From Embleya sp040605455 (GTDB lineage: Bacteria > Actinomycetota > Actinomycetes > Streptomycetales > Streptomycetaceae): a stretch of DNA of 35,398 bases. Shown piece by piece: positions 24,261-32,556 of this stretch (positions within the stretch are counted from its first letter, which is position 1; every line of letters starts with the position of its first letter). A program made the position numbers and the translations under genes. Where the stretch lies: positions 1 to 35,398 of the forward strand of contig NZ_JBEXCV010000098.1 of the NCBI RefSeq assembly GCF_040605455.1, in the 5' to 3' direction. The notes under the pieces were generated by a model that was given only the letters and a program-made list of their open reading frames with translations, did no database searches and had not been told where the DNA came from.

Positions 24261-24740
24261 TCAGTGGCTCGGCAGCACGCACACCGAGTCGAGGCCGAGC
24301 ACGTGGTTGAGCCGACCGAAGGCCAGCCAGGACCCGATCGCCATGCTCAGCTCGACGATCTCGGCCTGGGTGTAGTGCGCGGTCATCCGGGCCCAGAACT
24401 CGTCGTCCAGGTTGTGGTGGTCCACCGCGTACCGCTCGGCGTATTCGGCGGCCAGTCGGGTGCGATCGTCGAAGATCTCGGTGGTGCGCCACTCGGTGAC
24501 CGCGACGTCGAACCCGTCCTCGACCTTCTCCCCGTCCCGTTCGGTGCGCCAGTCCAGACAAAAGATGCACCCGTTGATCTGTGCGATCCGAAGTCGCGCG
24601 GCCTCGAACTCGCGCAGTCCCAGGTTGGAGGCGTCGTAGACCTTCATCGAGAAGGTGGAGGCCGCGATCCCGATCTCCGGCACCATCTCCGCCCATACGT
24701 AGGCGATCGGGTCCTTGTTCTCGGGAATGTCGATGTGCAT
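24261..24740 (-). CDS. AhpD-like/carboxymuconolactone decarboxylase-family protein
   Basis: This 159-residue all-helical protein has the CxxC pair C58/C61 in INGCIFCLDWRTERDG, the redox site of AhpD-like alkylhydroperoxidases. The AhpD histidine three residues after the second Cys is not found there (WRTE instead), as in many members of unknown function. A conserved C-terminal helix contains ELSMAIGSWLAFGRLNHVLG. The ATG at 24740 is preceded by GGAAGGAAG, a good ribosome-binding site. Only two bases separate it from the stop of the upstream dehydrogenase-like gene, so the two form an operon and may act in one catabolic or detoxifying pathway. Confidence 0.92.
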   Translation of the reverse strand: MHIDIPENKDPIAYVWAEMVPEIGIAASTFSMKVYDASNLGLREFEAARLRIAQINGCIFCLDWRTERDGEKVEDGFDVAVTEWRTTEIFDDRTRLAAEYAERYAVDHHNLDDEFWARMTAHYTQAEIVELSMAIGSWLAFGRLNHVLGLDSVCVLPSH

Positions 24741-24742
24741 GG

Positions 24743-25816
24743 TTACTTCCTTCCGAGCTTGCCGACTGCGGGACGGAGCGGAATGTCGAGCGCGTCGTAG
24801 AGCCCGGGTTCGGCGGCGACCAGCCAGTCGATCGCGCCGACGAGTCGGCCGACCGCGGTGGCGTTGCCGCCCGCGGACCGGTTCGCGCCCTCGTCGGTGG
24901 CCTCGACCGTGACCTCGATGCGCGGGCGTCCCTCGATGATCACCCGGTGGGCCCCGTCGCCGTTGGGCGGCACGGGCCAGTCCGGCGCGCAGGAGGGGTG
25001 GATACGGGTCACGTGCTCGATGACGATCCGAGGCTCGCCCCCGACGATGCCCTGCACCTCGAACCGCACCGCGCCCTGGGTGCCGGCCTCGAACTCGCCC
25101 ATCGTCGTGGTACGCACCGTGCTCTCCAGCGGGCGGCGGTCCATCGTCTCCCGGATCTCGTCCAGTTCGACGCCCAACGCCCGTGCCATCAACCGGATTT
25201 GCCCGCCCCACACCATGGTCGGCATCTCCGGCCACAACATCGGCGCCCCGTAGTCCATCGGCTGCCCCATGCCGACCAGGTTACGGACCGAGTCCTCCTG
25301 GTCGTAGGTGGAGTAGTCGAAGATCTCCTGGCAGCGGATCGCGTCCACGGTCGTGCCCAGCCCGCTGATCAGCAGCGGCAGCACGTCGTTGCCCCAGCCC
25401 GGGTCCACGCCGGAGACGAACAGCGACCCGCCGCCGGCCTCGATGGCGGCAAGTACCGGCTCGCGCAGCTCCGTTGGGGCGTTGCGCTGGTCGTAGAGCG
25501 CGTACAGGGCGGGAGTGACCACCACGGCGCCGGCCCGGATCGCCCGGACGATGTCGGCGAGCGCCTCGTCGGGACGGATGTCGCCGGATGCCGCGTACAC
25601 CACCGCGCCGGGCCCGGCGGCCAGCACCGCGTCGATGTCGTTCTCGGCCGCAACCCCCAACTCGTGGTTCAGCCCGGCGAGTTCGCCCGCATCGCGGCCG
25701 ACCTTGTCGGGATTGTGCACCAACACCGCCGCGAGCTTCAGCGCCGGATGCGCCTCGACGGCGCGGATGGCCGCACGGCCGACGTTCCCGGTACCCCAGA
25801 CAACCGTGGAAATCAT
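24743..25816 (-). CDS. Dihydrodipicolinate reductase-like NAD(P)-dependent dehydrogenase
   Basis: This 357-residue protein has an N-terminal Rossmann fold (VVWGTGNVGRAAIRAV, glycine motif at 8-13) and a C-terminal domain of the type found in 2,4-diaminopentanoate dehydrogenase and related actinobacterial DapB-like proteins (FVSGVDPGWGNDVLPLLISG, EIFDYSTYDQ). It is much longer than true DapB, which has about 250 residues, and lacks the lysine-pathway neighbours, so DapB itself is unlikely. The ATG at 25816 has no Shine-Dalgarno sequence; TACCCT lies seven bases before it, so the message is probably leaderless. It is the first gene of a two-gene operon with the AhpD-like protein. The substrate is unknown; an amine, keto or steroid-like compound is possible. 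Confidence 0.88.
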   Translation of the reverse strand: MISTVVWGTGNVGRAAIRAVEAHPALKLAAVLVHNPDKVGRDAGELAGLNHELGVAAENDIDAVLAAGPGAVVYAASGDIRPDEALADIVRAIRAGAVVVTPALYALYDQRNAPTELREPVLAAIEAGGGSLFVSGVDPGWGNDVLPLLISGLGTTVDAIRCQEIFDYSTYDQEDSVRNLVGMGQPMDYGAPMLWPEMPTMVWGGQIRLMARALGVELDEIRETMDRRPLESTVRTTTMGEFEAGTQGAVRFEVQGIVGGEPRIVIEHVTRIHPSCAPDWPVPPNGDGAHRVIIEGRPRIEVTVEATDEGANRSAGGNATAVGRLVGAIDWLVAAEPGLYDALDIPLRPAVGKLGRK

Positions 25817-25823
25817 GCGCTGG

Positions 25824-25842
25824 AGGGTAGCGAGGGCCCTCG
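25824..25842 (-). promoter_or_regulatory. Leaderless promoter and palindrome of the dehydrogenase operon
   Basis: On the minus strand TACCCT (25829-25824) is a TAnnnT -10 box exactly seven bases before the ATG at 25816. Just upstream is a perfect 12-bp palindrome, CGAGGGCCCTCG (25831-25842), in the -35/-10 spacer, where a repressor could bind. The -35 box is weak (ATGAAC-like). Confidence 0.5.
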
Positions 25843-25988
25843 ACGGTTCATAGGGCCACGAGCGGAAAAGATGACCGGTTGGCCGAACCCGCGTCCCGGG
25901 CGGCACGCCGAGACCCCGCCGGGCCGGGACGGGGCTCGCCTTGCGTCCGATCGCCGGCGGAAGGACTCGACGCGCTTTGCCGGATGCC

Positions 25989-26420
25989 TCACCGTTCGCC
26001 CAGGACCATCCAGGTGTCGGTGGCGGTGACCGGTTCGAAGCCCACCCGCGCGTAGACCGCGTGCGCGTCCGCCGTGGCCAGCATCAGGCGCCGCAGCCCG
26101 GTGGGGGCAAAGTGGTCCCGGATGTGCGCGGCCAGCGCGGTGCCCAACCCCTTGCCGCGGACGGCGGGAGCGATGTAGACGTCACACAGCCAGCCGAACG
26201 TGGCCCCGTCGGTGACCACGCGGGCATATCCGACCTGGGCCCCGGAGGCCGTGTCGTACACCCCGAAGTTGAGTGACCCGGCGATCGCCGCGTCCAGCTT
26301 CTCCCGCGGCCGACCCAGCGCCCAATAGGCGTCGAGCGACAACCAGCGGTGTATCAGCGCGGCATCGAGCCGGCTCGGATCGGTCGAGATCTCGTAGCCG
26401 TCCGGCAGGTGAAGGTCCAT
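25989..26420 (-). CDS. GNAT-family N-acetyltransferase
   Basis: This 143-residue cytoplasmic protein has the GNAT fold. The acetyl-CoA loop is VRGKGLGTALAAHI (the Q/RxxGxG/A motif), preceded by the strand WLCDVYIAP, with a C-terminal DAHAVYARVGFEPV containing the usual tyrosine. The N-terminus (YEISTDPSRLD...HRWLSLDAYWALGRP) resembles the subgroup similar to MSMEG_0567-like acetyltransferases. The ATG at 26420 has GGAT six bases upstream; a TTG at 26432 is less likely. The acceptor substrate is unknown. Confidence 0.9.
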   Translation of the reverse strand: MDLHLPDGYEISTDPSRLDAALIHRWLSLDAYWALGRPREKLDAAIAGSLNFGVYDTASGAQVGYARVVTDGATFGWLCDVYIAPAVRGKGLGTALAAHIRDHFAPTGLRRLMLATADAHAVYARVGFEPVTATDTWMVLGER

Positions 26421-26475
26421 CCCCGGATCCAATCAGCCCGCTCCCGCGACCCACCACCGGTTATCCGCACGCCGC

Positions 26476-26934
26476 TCAATGCGCGGGCACCAGGGCCGCC
26501 GCGTGGGCCCGCAGGGTGGGGAAGCCGTCGCGCCCGGGGGTGACCAGGCGCAGCCGGAGCAGGTGGCCTCGGCCCGGTCCGGGGGTGTCGCGTTGCAAGG
26601 TGCCGGTCACGCAGTCGAAGGTGGCCGCGTCGGTGTGCCGCACGAAGAAGGCGGGGCCGGCGATCCCGGCGAGCAATTCGATGGCATCGGCCAACAGGCG
26701 GGGGCTGCGGGGTCGGACGTGCTCGACGTCGACGGCATAGACACCGTCCGGGAGCACGGTGGCGCCGCGCAGGCGCCAGGGCGAGCCGGGGAGGTCGCAG
26801 GCGACCCGCAGCCTGGGCAGCAGATCGGCCGCGGGGTCCGTCGCCGCCCAGCCCTGCCGGGTCGTCTGCTCGGCCAGCTCGTGCAGTGCGTCCCCGGGCG
26901 CCTCTTCACCCGACACGCCGAAGAAATCGTCCAT
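26476..26934 (-). CDS. Hypothetical protein, about 152 residues
   Basis: I do not recognise the family. The protein is soluble and mixed alpha/beta: an acidic N-terminus (MDDFFGVSGEEAPGDALHEL), a central segment with LRGATVLPDGVYAVDVEHV and LADAIELLAGIAGPAFFV, and a C-terminus ending in LRLVTPGRDG and LRAHAAALVPAH. Third positions are strongly G/C, as in its neighbours, so it is very probably coding. The ATG at 26934 has no Shine-Dalgarno sequence but lies exactly seven bases after the minus-strand box TACAGT, so it is likely a leaderless single gene between GNAT and ogt. Confidence 0.75.
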   Translation of the reverse strand: MDDFFGVSGEEAPGDALHELAEQTTRQGWAATDPAADLLPRLRVACDLPGSPWRLRGATVLPDGVYAVDVEHVRPRSPRLLADAIELLAGIAGPAFFVRHTDAATFDCVTGTLQRDTPGPGRGHLLRLRLVTPGRDGFPTLRAHAAALVPAH

Positions 26935-26941
26935 GATAGTC

Positions 26942-26947
26942 ACTGTA
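26942..26947 (-). promoter_or_regulatory. -10 box for a leaderless transcript of the 26934 gene
   Basis: TACAGT on the minus strand (26947-26942) fits TAnnnT and stands seven bases before the ATG. This is the same spacing as at 25816 and close to that at 22055. The surrounding sequence is locally AT-rich. No -35 box is clear. Confidence 0.5.
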
Positions 26948-27007
26948 AGTCGAAGAGCCGTAACCGGCTTCTCCGCCCGACCGAATGCGCGCCGCCGGAG
27001 CCGGGGC

Positions 27008-27520
27008 TCAGAACAGTCGAGCGGACCGGGTGCTCTCGGATTCCTCCAGTTCGAGCAGTCGCCGCTTGCGCGCGAGCCCGCCGGCAAAGCCGGTCAGCTT
27101 CCCGTCGCTGCCGACGACACGATGACAGGCCACGATGATCGAGATCGGGTTGTGCCCGACCGCCTGCCCCACCGACTGGGCCAACGCCTTGTTCCCCAAC
27201 CGCTCGGCGAGCGCGCCGTAGGTGGTGGTCTCGCCGAACGGAATCTCCCGGAGCATCGCCCAGACCCGCTCCTGGAACGGATCGCCGTGCGTGGCCGTGG
27301 GCAGGTCGAACGAGGTCCGGTCGCCGTCGAGGTATTCGGCCAACTGGGTCGCCGCCGCCGCGAGTAGCGGGTCCCCACGATGGTCGACCCGCCGACCGAG
27401 GCTCTCCTCGGAAGGCATGTACCAGTGCTGCGGGAAGTAGAGACCCACGATGGCATCCTGCGACGCCACCACGATGAGTCCCCCGAGCGCGGTGTCCACG
27501 ATCGCGTGCCGTGTGTTCAT
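27008..27520 (-). CDS. ogt: Methylated-DNA-protein-cysteine methyltransferase (Ogt type)
   Basis: This 170-residue DNA-repair protein transfers the alkyl group from O6-alkylguanine to its own cysteine and is used up in the process. The C-terminal domain shows FQERVWAMLREIPFGETTTY, then the helix-turn-helix (ALAERLG, AQSVGQAVGHNPI) and the active site IIVACHRVVGSDGKLTGFAGG with C132. The usual PCHRV appears as ACHRV, a tolerated variant in some members. An N-terminal beta domain of about 75 residues precedes it. AGGGGAG nine bases before the ATG at 27520 fixes the start; an upstream in-frame ATG at 27556 is less likely. It stands alone, without an Ada regulator. Confidence 0.95.
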   Translation of the reverse strand: MNTRHAIVDTALGGLIVVASQDAIVGLYFPQHWYMPSEESLGRRVDHRGDPLLAAAATQLAEYLDGDRTSFDLPTATHGDPFQERVWAMLREIPFGETTTYGALAERLGNKALAQSVGQAVGHNPISIIVACHRVVGSDGKLTGFAGGLARKRRLLELEESESTRSARLF

Positions 27521-27707
27521 GATGCCGATCTCCCCTGTCGTGGTGTACGTCCCCATCCTTCATCCTCTCCGTCCGGCGGACGCGCGGGGTCCGCAGAAGG
27601 TGAGATCCGACTTCGCCCCGGTGTGATTTGCCGAAGCGGCACGGAAGTTTGTGGTCGCCGACGGATCGCCACATGATCGTGGTCCGTACCGAGACCTGGG
27701 AGTTCGC

Positions 27708-28694
27708 ATGACCCGACCCGCCCGAACCGCGGACCTCACCCATCGCCTGGTTCCCTCCCCGGCCGGCCGCATCCACCTGGTGGAGCAGGGCGCCGGTCCG
27801 TTGGTCCTGCTCGTGCACGGGTTCCCCGATTCGTGGTACGGCTGGCGCCGGCAGCTGGCCGACCTGGCGGCGGCCGGCCATCGTGCGGTCGCCATCGACG
27901 TCCGGGGTTACGGCCGCTCGTCCAAACCGCAGGACATCGCCGCGTACCGGATGTCGGAGTTGATCGAGGACAACGTCGCCGTCGTCGAGGCGCTGGGCGA
28001 GCGCTCGGCGGTGATCGTCGGGCACGACTGGGGCTCGACCATCGCCGCCCAGTCCGCTTTGGTCCGGCCGGATGTCTTTCGCGCGGTCGGGCTGCTGAGC
28101 GTGCCGTACACCCCGCCCGGCGGACCGAAGCCCAGTGATGTGTTCGCGGCGATGGGCGGCGAAGAGGAGTTCTATGTCCGGTACTTCCAGGAACCCGGCC
28201 GCGCCGAGGCGGAGATCGAGCCGGACGTACGGGGTTGGCTTGCCGGCTTCTACGCGGCGCTCTCCGCCGACACCATGCCCGCCGCCGACGCGCCCGATCC
28301 GCACTTCGTCGGCCGCGGCGGCAGGCTCCGCGACCGATTCCCCGCAGGTCGCCTGCCCGGGTGGCTCGATGAGGACGATCTCGACTTCTACGCCGGTGAG
28401 TTCGAGCGGACCGGAATGAGCGGGGCGCTCAACCGCTACCGGAACATGGACCGGGACTGGGCGGATCTGGCCGCGTACGCCGGCGCGCCGATCACCCAGC
28501 CCTCGCTGTTCCTCGGCGGCGCTCTGGACGCCTCCACCATGTGGCTGTCCGACGCGATCGACGCCTTCCCCACCACACTGCCCGGCCTGGTCTCCTCCCA
28601 TGTCCTCGCGGGTTGCGGCCACTGGCTCCACCACGAGCGTCCCAGCGAGGTCGACCGGCTTCTGATCGACTGGTTGGCCGCCCTACCACGCTGA
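27708..28694 (+). CDS. Alpha/beta-fold epoxide hydrolase
   Basis: This 328-residue enzyme of the alpha/beta hydrolase fold has the epoxide-hydrolase pattern: oxyanion HGFPDSW (37-43), RGYGRSS (66-72), nucleophile D107 in VGHDWGS in place of the serine of esterases, and catalytic H305 in GCGHWLHHE. A cap domain lies at about 135-245 with tyrosines (FYVRYFQEPG, GFYAAL) that could activate the epoxide. GGGAG five bases before the ATG at 27708 fixes the start. The gene diverges from ogt. The natural substrate cannot be told; haloalkane dehalogenase is a less likely alternative because the HGFP motif favours epoxide hydrolase. Confidence 0.93.
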   Translation: MTRPARTADLTHRLVPSPAGRIHLVEQGAGPLVLLVHGFPDSWYGWRRQLADLAAAGHRAVAIDVRGYGRSSKPQDIAAYRMSELIEDNVAVVEALGERSAVIVGHDWGSTIAAQSALVRPDVFRAVGLLSVPYTPPGGPKPSDVFAAMGGEEEFYVRYFQEPGRAEAEIEPDVRGWLAGFYAALSADTMPAADAPDPHFVGRGGRLRDRFPAGRLPGWLDEDDLDFYAGEFERTGMSGALNRYRNMDRDWADLAAYAGAPITQPSLFLGGALDASTMWLSDAIDAFPTTLPGLVSSHVLAGCGHWLHHERPSEVDRLLIDWLAALPR

Positions 28695-28759
28695 GAACTC
28701 CAGCCCGTTCGAACGAAGTTGCCGCCCGAGAGATCCGCCGGAGGACTTGGGCTCGGACG

Positions 28760-28980
28760 ATGAACGAGGTGCGGTGTACGCAGTGTGGCGTGGGGGCCTG
28801 GAGCAGGGCTTCGTCGAGGACTCCGGGGCGGGCTCGCGGGGCTGCGCACGCCGGCTCACCGTACGTCTGCAACGAGGCATCCTGGGTGGCGCCAAGCGGT
28901 TGGGGCGGCCGTACCGACGCATAGCCGCCCACCGTTGCCCGAGCTGCGGACACCTGGAGTTGTTCGCGATCGACGGTTGA
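28760..28980 (+). pseudogene. Frameshifted small zinc-ribbon protein
   Basis: From the ATG at 28760 the frame gives MNEVRCTQCGVGAW, a CxxC half of a zinc ribbon, and then goes astray. One base later the next frame continues as EQGFVEDSGAGSRGCAR, GILGGAKRLGRP and HRCPSCGHLELFAIDG, the second CxxC and the tail of a small actinobacterial zinc-ribbon family I know only as hypothetical. Joining them needs one extra G at 28799-28801 (TGGAG to TGGGAG), restoring W-E-Q-G-F. The joined protein would have about 73 residues and four Cys ligands. The lesion is either a real one-base deletion or a sequencing error in a G run. No good ribosome-binding site is seen. Confidence 0.72.
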
Positions 28981-29131
28981 GGAGTCCCGGCCGGGGTCCG
29001 GAAACACCGGCCGACCGGGAGGCACCCCGGCCCGCGTCCCGGGTGGCGAGGTTCTGCGGTCCTCGTCGCCGCGATCGTGGTGGGGCGCAGCGGGTATGAG
29101 CCTGGTGGATCCCCCCGTCGAGGTGAGTGCC

Positions 29132-29995
29132 GTGTCGTCCACATACAGCGAAGTCGATCTCGGGGTCCTGGTCGGTCACGACGGTTCGCCCGCCGCCGAC
29201 CGCGCGCTGGATTGGGCGGCGCAGGACGCCGTCGCCCGGCGCGTAACCCTGTACGTGGTCACCGCCGTGCCCGTCGGCGGGCTCGGCCACCGGCATCGGG
29301 TCGAACTGCGCGAGCGGGCGCACGCGCTGATCGACGCGGCCTGCGCACGCGTGCGCGCGCGCTTCGCCGATGCGGTCGTGGAGGGGTCGGTTCGGGTGGG
29401 CGACCCCGCCGAGTCACTGCTGGAGGCGAGTGCCCGCGCCGACACCATGGTGATGGGCAGTCGCGGTCACGGCGGTTTCACCGGCCTGTTGCTGGGATCG
29501 GTGTCGCTGCGGGTGTGCGCGCACTCGTCGTGCCCGGTCGTGGTGGTACGCGCCGACGCGGCCGAGGACGCGAGCGGCGTGGTGGTGGGCATCGCCGGTC
29601 CCGAGGACGGGCCGGCGGCCGAGTTCGCGGCGGACCGGGCGCGGCGGCTCGGCGGACTGCGCGCCGTGCACTCGTGGGCGCTCCCGGTGACCGGCCTGGC
29701 TCCCAGTTTGATGTTGCCGTCGATGTTCGATGTCGACGCGATCGCTGCGGAGCGTGGCCGGATGCTGGAGCGGATGCTCGGTCCGATCCGGATCCGTGAC
29801 CCCGAACTGCCGGTGGAAGCCCTGGTGATGAACGGAACAGCCGGGCGCGACCTGATCTGCGCGTCCACCGGCAGTGCCCTCGTGACCGTCGCCACCCACC
29901 GCCGGAGCGGTCCCCTGCCGATGCGACTGGGCCCGACCACACACGCGGTCCTGCATCATGCGCGCTGCCCGGTGGCTGTGGTCCCGGTGCAGTGA
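29132..29995 (+). CDS. Tandem universal stress protein (UspA-type)
   Basis: This 287-residue protein has two USP domains. The first contains GVLVGHDGSPAADRALDWAA and the ATP-binding loop GSRGHGGFTGLLLGSVS (G-x2-G-x9-G-S), complete enough to bind ATP. The second is degenerate at its start (VVVGIAGPEDG without the Asp) and at its loop (THRRSGPLPMRLGPTTHAV). I start at GTG 29132 because GAGGTGA, a seven-base match to the 16S rRNA 3' end, lies five bases before it; an ATG at 29096 is the alternative. It is convergent with a CBS-domain gene, a pairing often seen in dormancy, hypoxia or energy-stress loci of actinobacteria. Confidence 0.92.
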   Translation: MSSTYSEVDLGVLVGHDGSPAADRALDWAAQDAVARRVTLYVVTAVPVGGLGHRHRVELRERAHALIDAACARVRARFADAVVEGSVRVGDPAESLLEASARADTMVMGSRGHGGFTGLLLGSVSLRVCAHSSCPVVVVRADAAEDASGVVVGIAGPEDGPAAEFAADRARRLGGLRAVHSWALPVTGLAPSLMLPSMFDVDAIAAERGRMLERMLGPIRIRDPELPVEALVMNGTAGRDLICASTGSALVTVATHRRSGPLPMRLGPTTHAVLHHARCPVAVVPVQ

Positions 29996-30095
29996 ACACG
30001 GCTCCCGGCGACGCGGCGACGCGGCTCCCGGAGACCGGACCGACGCGCCGCCACCGAACCGACGGGCCGCGAGATCGCCGCGACGCGTGGTCGGG

Positions 30096-30515
30096 CTAAC
30101 GCGCCGCGTAGACGTTCTCGGCGAAGGCGGCGATCTGTTCCTCCGACAGGTGTCGCGCCACGTCCGCCTCGCTGATCATGCCGACCAGGCGCTTGCGCGC
30201 TATCACCGGCAGTCGGCGGATCTGGTGCACCTGCATCTCGCTCAATACCTCGGCGATGTCGGCGTCCGCGTCGATCCAGCGCGGCGTACCCTCGCACAGT
30301 TCGCCGGCCGTGACCTGGGCCGGATCGTGGCCGACGGCAACGCACTTCGTGACGATGTCGCGGTCGGTGATGATCCCGCACAGCCGCTCGTTCGCGTCGC
30401 TGACCGGGAGCGAACCCACGTCGAGCCGGCGCATCAGCTGCGCGGCCTGATCCAGCGTCTCGGTCTGCGGAATCCACTGCGCACCCTCGTGCATGATGTC
30501 CTTGGCCATGGTCAT
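30096..30515 (-). CDS. CBS-domain pair protein
   Basis: This 139-residue protein consists of two CBS motifs forming one Bateman module, a sensor of adenine nucleotides or SAM. It begins MTMAKDIMHEGAQWIPQTET. The first CBS ends GIITDRDIVTKCVA and the second spans ARKRLVGMISEADVARHLSE; both show the G-x-(I/L)T/S-x-x-D pattern with Asp at the ribose site. The ATG at 30515 has AGAGG seven bases upstream. No catalytic domain is attached, so it probably regulates a partner. It lies tail-to-tail with the universal stress gene, 100 bases apart. Confidence 0.93.
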   Translation of the reverse strand: MTMAKDIMHEGAQWIPQTETLDQAAQLMRRLDVGSLPVSDANERLCGIITDRDIVTKCVAVGHDPAQVTAGELCEGTPRWIDADADIAEVLSEMQVHQIRRLPVIARKRLVGMISEADVARHLSEEQIAAFAENVYAAR

Positions 30516-30764
30516 GGTGGTACCTCTCGCCATGCCTGCCGACGGCAGCACACCGACCGCAGGGCTCGGGACCGCGCCGCGGACGTCGCAACGCGGTCCT
30601 TCCATCCTCTCCGCCCCACTCCCTGTCGGCCACCCGGGTGAACGGCCGCCACCCACCCACCCCACCAGGCGCGGAGCCGGCGTCGACGGCAGATGTGCCG
30701 GGCGGCGGGCTGAAGGGCTCGCGGGCGGGGTCTGTTGCCGGCGGCGTCGGTGCTCCGGGCGGGT

Positions 30765-31622
30765 TCAGCCCGCCGCCGGGGCCGACGCATCGGCGGCGAG
30801 TCGGCGCTCGACGAGGCGACCGAGCAGGCCGTGGCGCGGCGACAGGAGCAGCGAGAGGACGAACCCGGCTGCGGCCACCAGCGCGATGGTCGCCCCGGCG
30901 GCGACGTCGTAGTGCCGGGAGATCTCCAGTCCGGTCGACGCGCTGCCGATACCGAGTGCGCCGGCCAGCGCGGTGGTGCGGGCGAGCGAGTCGGTCCACA
31001 GCCGGGCCGCGGCGGCCGGCGCCACCAGCAGCGCCAGCGTGAGCATGATGCCCACCGCCGGGGTCAACACCACGATCACGGCCTGAACGATCAGCAGGAG
31101 CAACAGGTCCAGCGCGGTCACCGGATGCCCGGCGGCTCGCATGCCCTCGTGGTCGAAGGCGGCGAAGGTGAGTTCCTTGGCGCACAGGCCGAGGACGAGC
31201 AGGATCAGCACCCCCGTGCCGGCCGTGACCACGAGGTCGCGGGTGTCGATGGTGACGATGGAACCGACCAGGAAGGCGGAGAGCTTGCGGTCTCCGGCGG
31301 GTCCGGCGGCGACCAGCGCGGCGCCCAGGGCGAAGCCGGCGGCCAGGATCACCCCGGTCGCACCGGAGGCGGTCCGACCCGGGCGTCGGGTCAGCCCGAT
31401 GATGGCCGGCGACAACAGCACGCCCACCGAGGCACCGCCGAGGTAGATGTCCACGCCCAGGATCGAGGCGAGCACCACGCCGGGGAAGCCGGCATGGGTC
31501 ATCGCCATGGCATGGAAGGCAAGCTTGCGCAGCACCACCTGGACACCGACGACGCCGGCGAGCAGACCGACCATGACGGCCTCGGCGTAGGAGCGGTGGG
31601 TGTACGTGTCGAACCAGGTCAT
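30765..31622 (-). CDS. Metal ABC transporter permease (ABC-3 family), second subunit
   Basis: This 285-residue membrane protein of the ABC-3 family (ZnuB/TroC/MntB type) has about eight or nine helices. It has the typical MAMTHAGFPGVVLASILG near helix 2, a coupling region around AFDHEGMRAAGHPVTALD, and PAVGIMLTLALLVAPAAAARL. It starts with ATG 31622, overlapping the stop of the other permease gene by four bases. It is the last gene of the transporter operon. Two different ABC-3 permeases suggest a heterodimeric channel, as in SitC/SitD or TroC/TroD. Confidence 0.93.
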   Translation of the reverse strand: MTWFDTYTHRSYAEAVMVGLLAGVVGVQVVLRKLAFHAMAMTHAGFPGVVLASILGVDIYLGGASVGVLLSPAIIGLTRRPGRTASGATGVILAAGFALGAALVAAGPAGDRKLSAFLVGSIVTIDTRDLVVTAGTGVLILLVLGLCAKELTFAAFDHEGMRAAGHPVTALDLLLLLIVQAVIVVLTPAVGIMLTLALLVAPAAAARLWTDSLARTTALAGALGIGSASTGLEISRHYDVAAGATIALVAAAGFVLSLLLSPRHGLLGRLVERRLAADASAPAAG

Positions 31623-32548
31623 CGGGGGCTCCCGGTCGGCCGGGGAACCACCGGCGGGGCGGGGATTCGCACGGCCGCCGCGTGGGCGGACGCGCGCAGG
31701 CCGCGCCGGCGGGCGATGCCGGCCGCGCCCAGGGCGAGCAGGTATGCCGCGACCAGGGTGAGCACGACGGTCGGCCCGGTGGGCAGTGCCAGGTCGTGGT
31801 CGATGGAGGCGGTGTAGCCGATGGTCAGGCCGAGGTATCCGCACAGCACGGCCGAGCCGACGCCGATCGCGATGATCGGGCCGAGTCGATCCCCCAGGGT
31901 GCCGCCGATGGTCGCCGGGACCACCAGCAGCGCCAGGACCAGCGCGGTGCCGATGGTGCGGACCGCGGCGACCACGGTCAGCGCGATCACCAGGTTCAGC
32001 GTCAGGTCCAGCGCGCCGACTCGATGGCCGGCCGCGCGGGCGGCTTCGACGTCGAAGCTGCGCAAAAACAATTCCCGGCCCAGCGCGGCGAAGACGGCCA
32101 GGCACAGCACGGCAAGCACCGCGGTCTCGATGATCTGCGTGCGGGAGGTGTAGAGGATCCCACCGAACAGGAAGGTCTGGAAGTCGGCGGTGTAGGAATG
32201 ACTGCGCGAGACCACGATCACGCCGATCGAGAACATCGCGGTCAGCACGATCGCCAACGCGGCGTCGTCGCTGGTGCGCCGGTTGCGGGTGAGCAGGGTC
32301 AACACGCCGGCGGTGAGGCCGGCCGCGATCAGCGCGCCCTCGAAGACGCCGTCCGCGCCCTGGAGGGCGAAGCCGATCGCGACGCCCGGGAATACCGTGT
32401 GGGTGAGCGCGTCGGCGACGAACTCCAGTCGGCGCAGCGCGACGAACGCGCCGACGGTGCCGCACAGGACGCCCAGGATGGTCAGTTCGATCAGGGCCCG
32501 GGTCAGGTAGGGGACCCTGAAGGGCTCCATGAGCACAGTGGTGTCCAC
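31619..32548 (-). CDS. Metal ABC transporter permease (ABC-3 family), first subunit
   Basis: This 309-residue membrane protein is homologous to the next gene product. It has LRRLEFVADALTHTVFPGVA, a coupling helix region FDVEAARAAGHRVGALDLTL, and TALVLALLVVPATIGGTLG. The C-terminal tail is Ala/Arg/Pro-rich. The start is a GTG at 32548, eight bases after the ATPase stop with GAGG at good spacing; an ATG at 32530 is possible. It forms the membrane channel with the downstream permease, powered by the ATPase encoded just upstream. The substrate metal is inferred as zinc from the His-rich loop of the binding-protein remnant and the upstream Zur-like box; manganese cannot be excluded. Confidence 0.93.
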   Translation of the reverse strand: MDTTVLMEPFRVPYLTRALIELTILGVLCGTVGAFVALRRLEFVADALTHTVFPGVAIGFALQGADGVFEGALIAAGLTAGVLTLLTRNRRTSDDAALAIVLTAMFSIGVIVVSRSHSYTADFQTFLFGGILYTSRTQIIETAVLAVLCLAVFAALGRELFLRSFDVEAARAAGHRVGALDLTLNLVIALTVVAAVRTIGTALVLALLVVPATIGGTLGDRLGPIIAIGVGSAVLCGYLGLTIGYTASIDHDLALPTGPTVVLTLVAAYLLALGAAGIARRRGLRASAHAAAVRIPAPPVVPRPTGSPR

Positions 32549-32556
32549 GGTCGGCC

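Noticed and set aside
24743..25816. Assignment as lysine-pathway DapB
   Set aside because: It is about 100 residues too long and has a different C-terminal domain and no lysine-biosynthesis neighbours.
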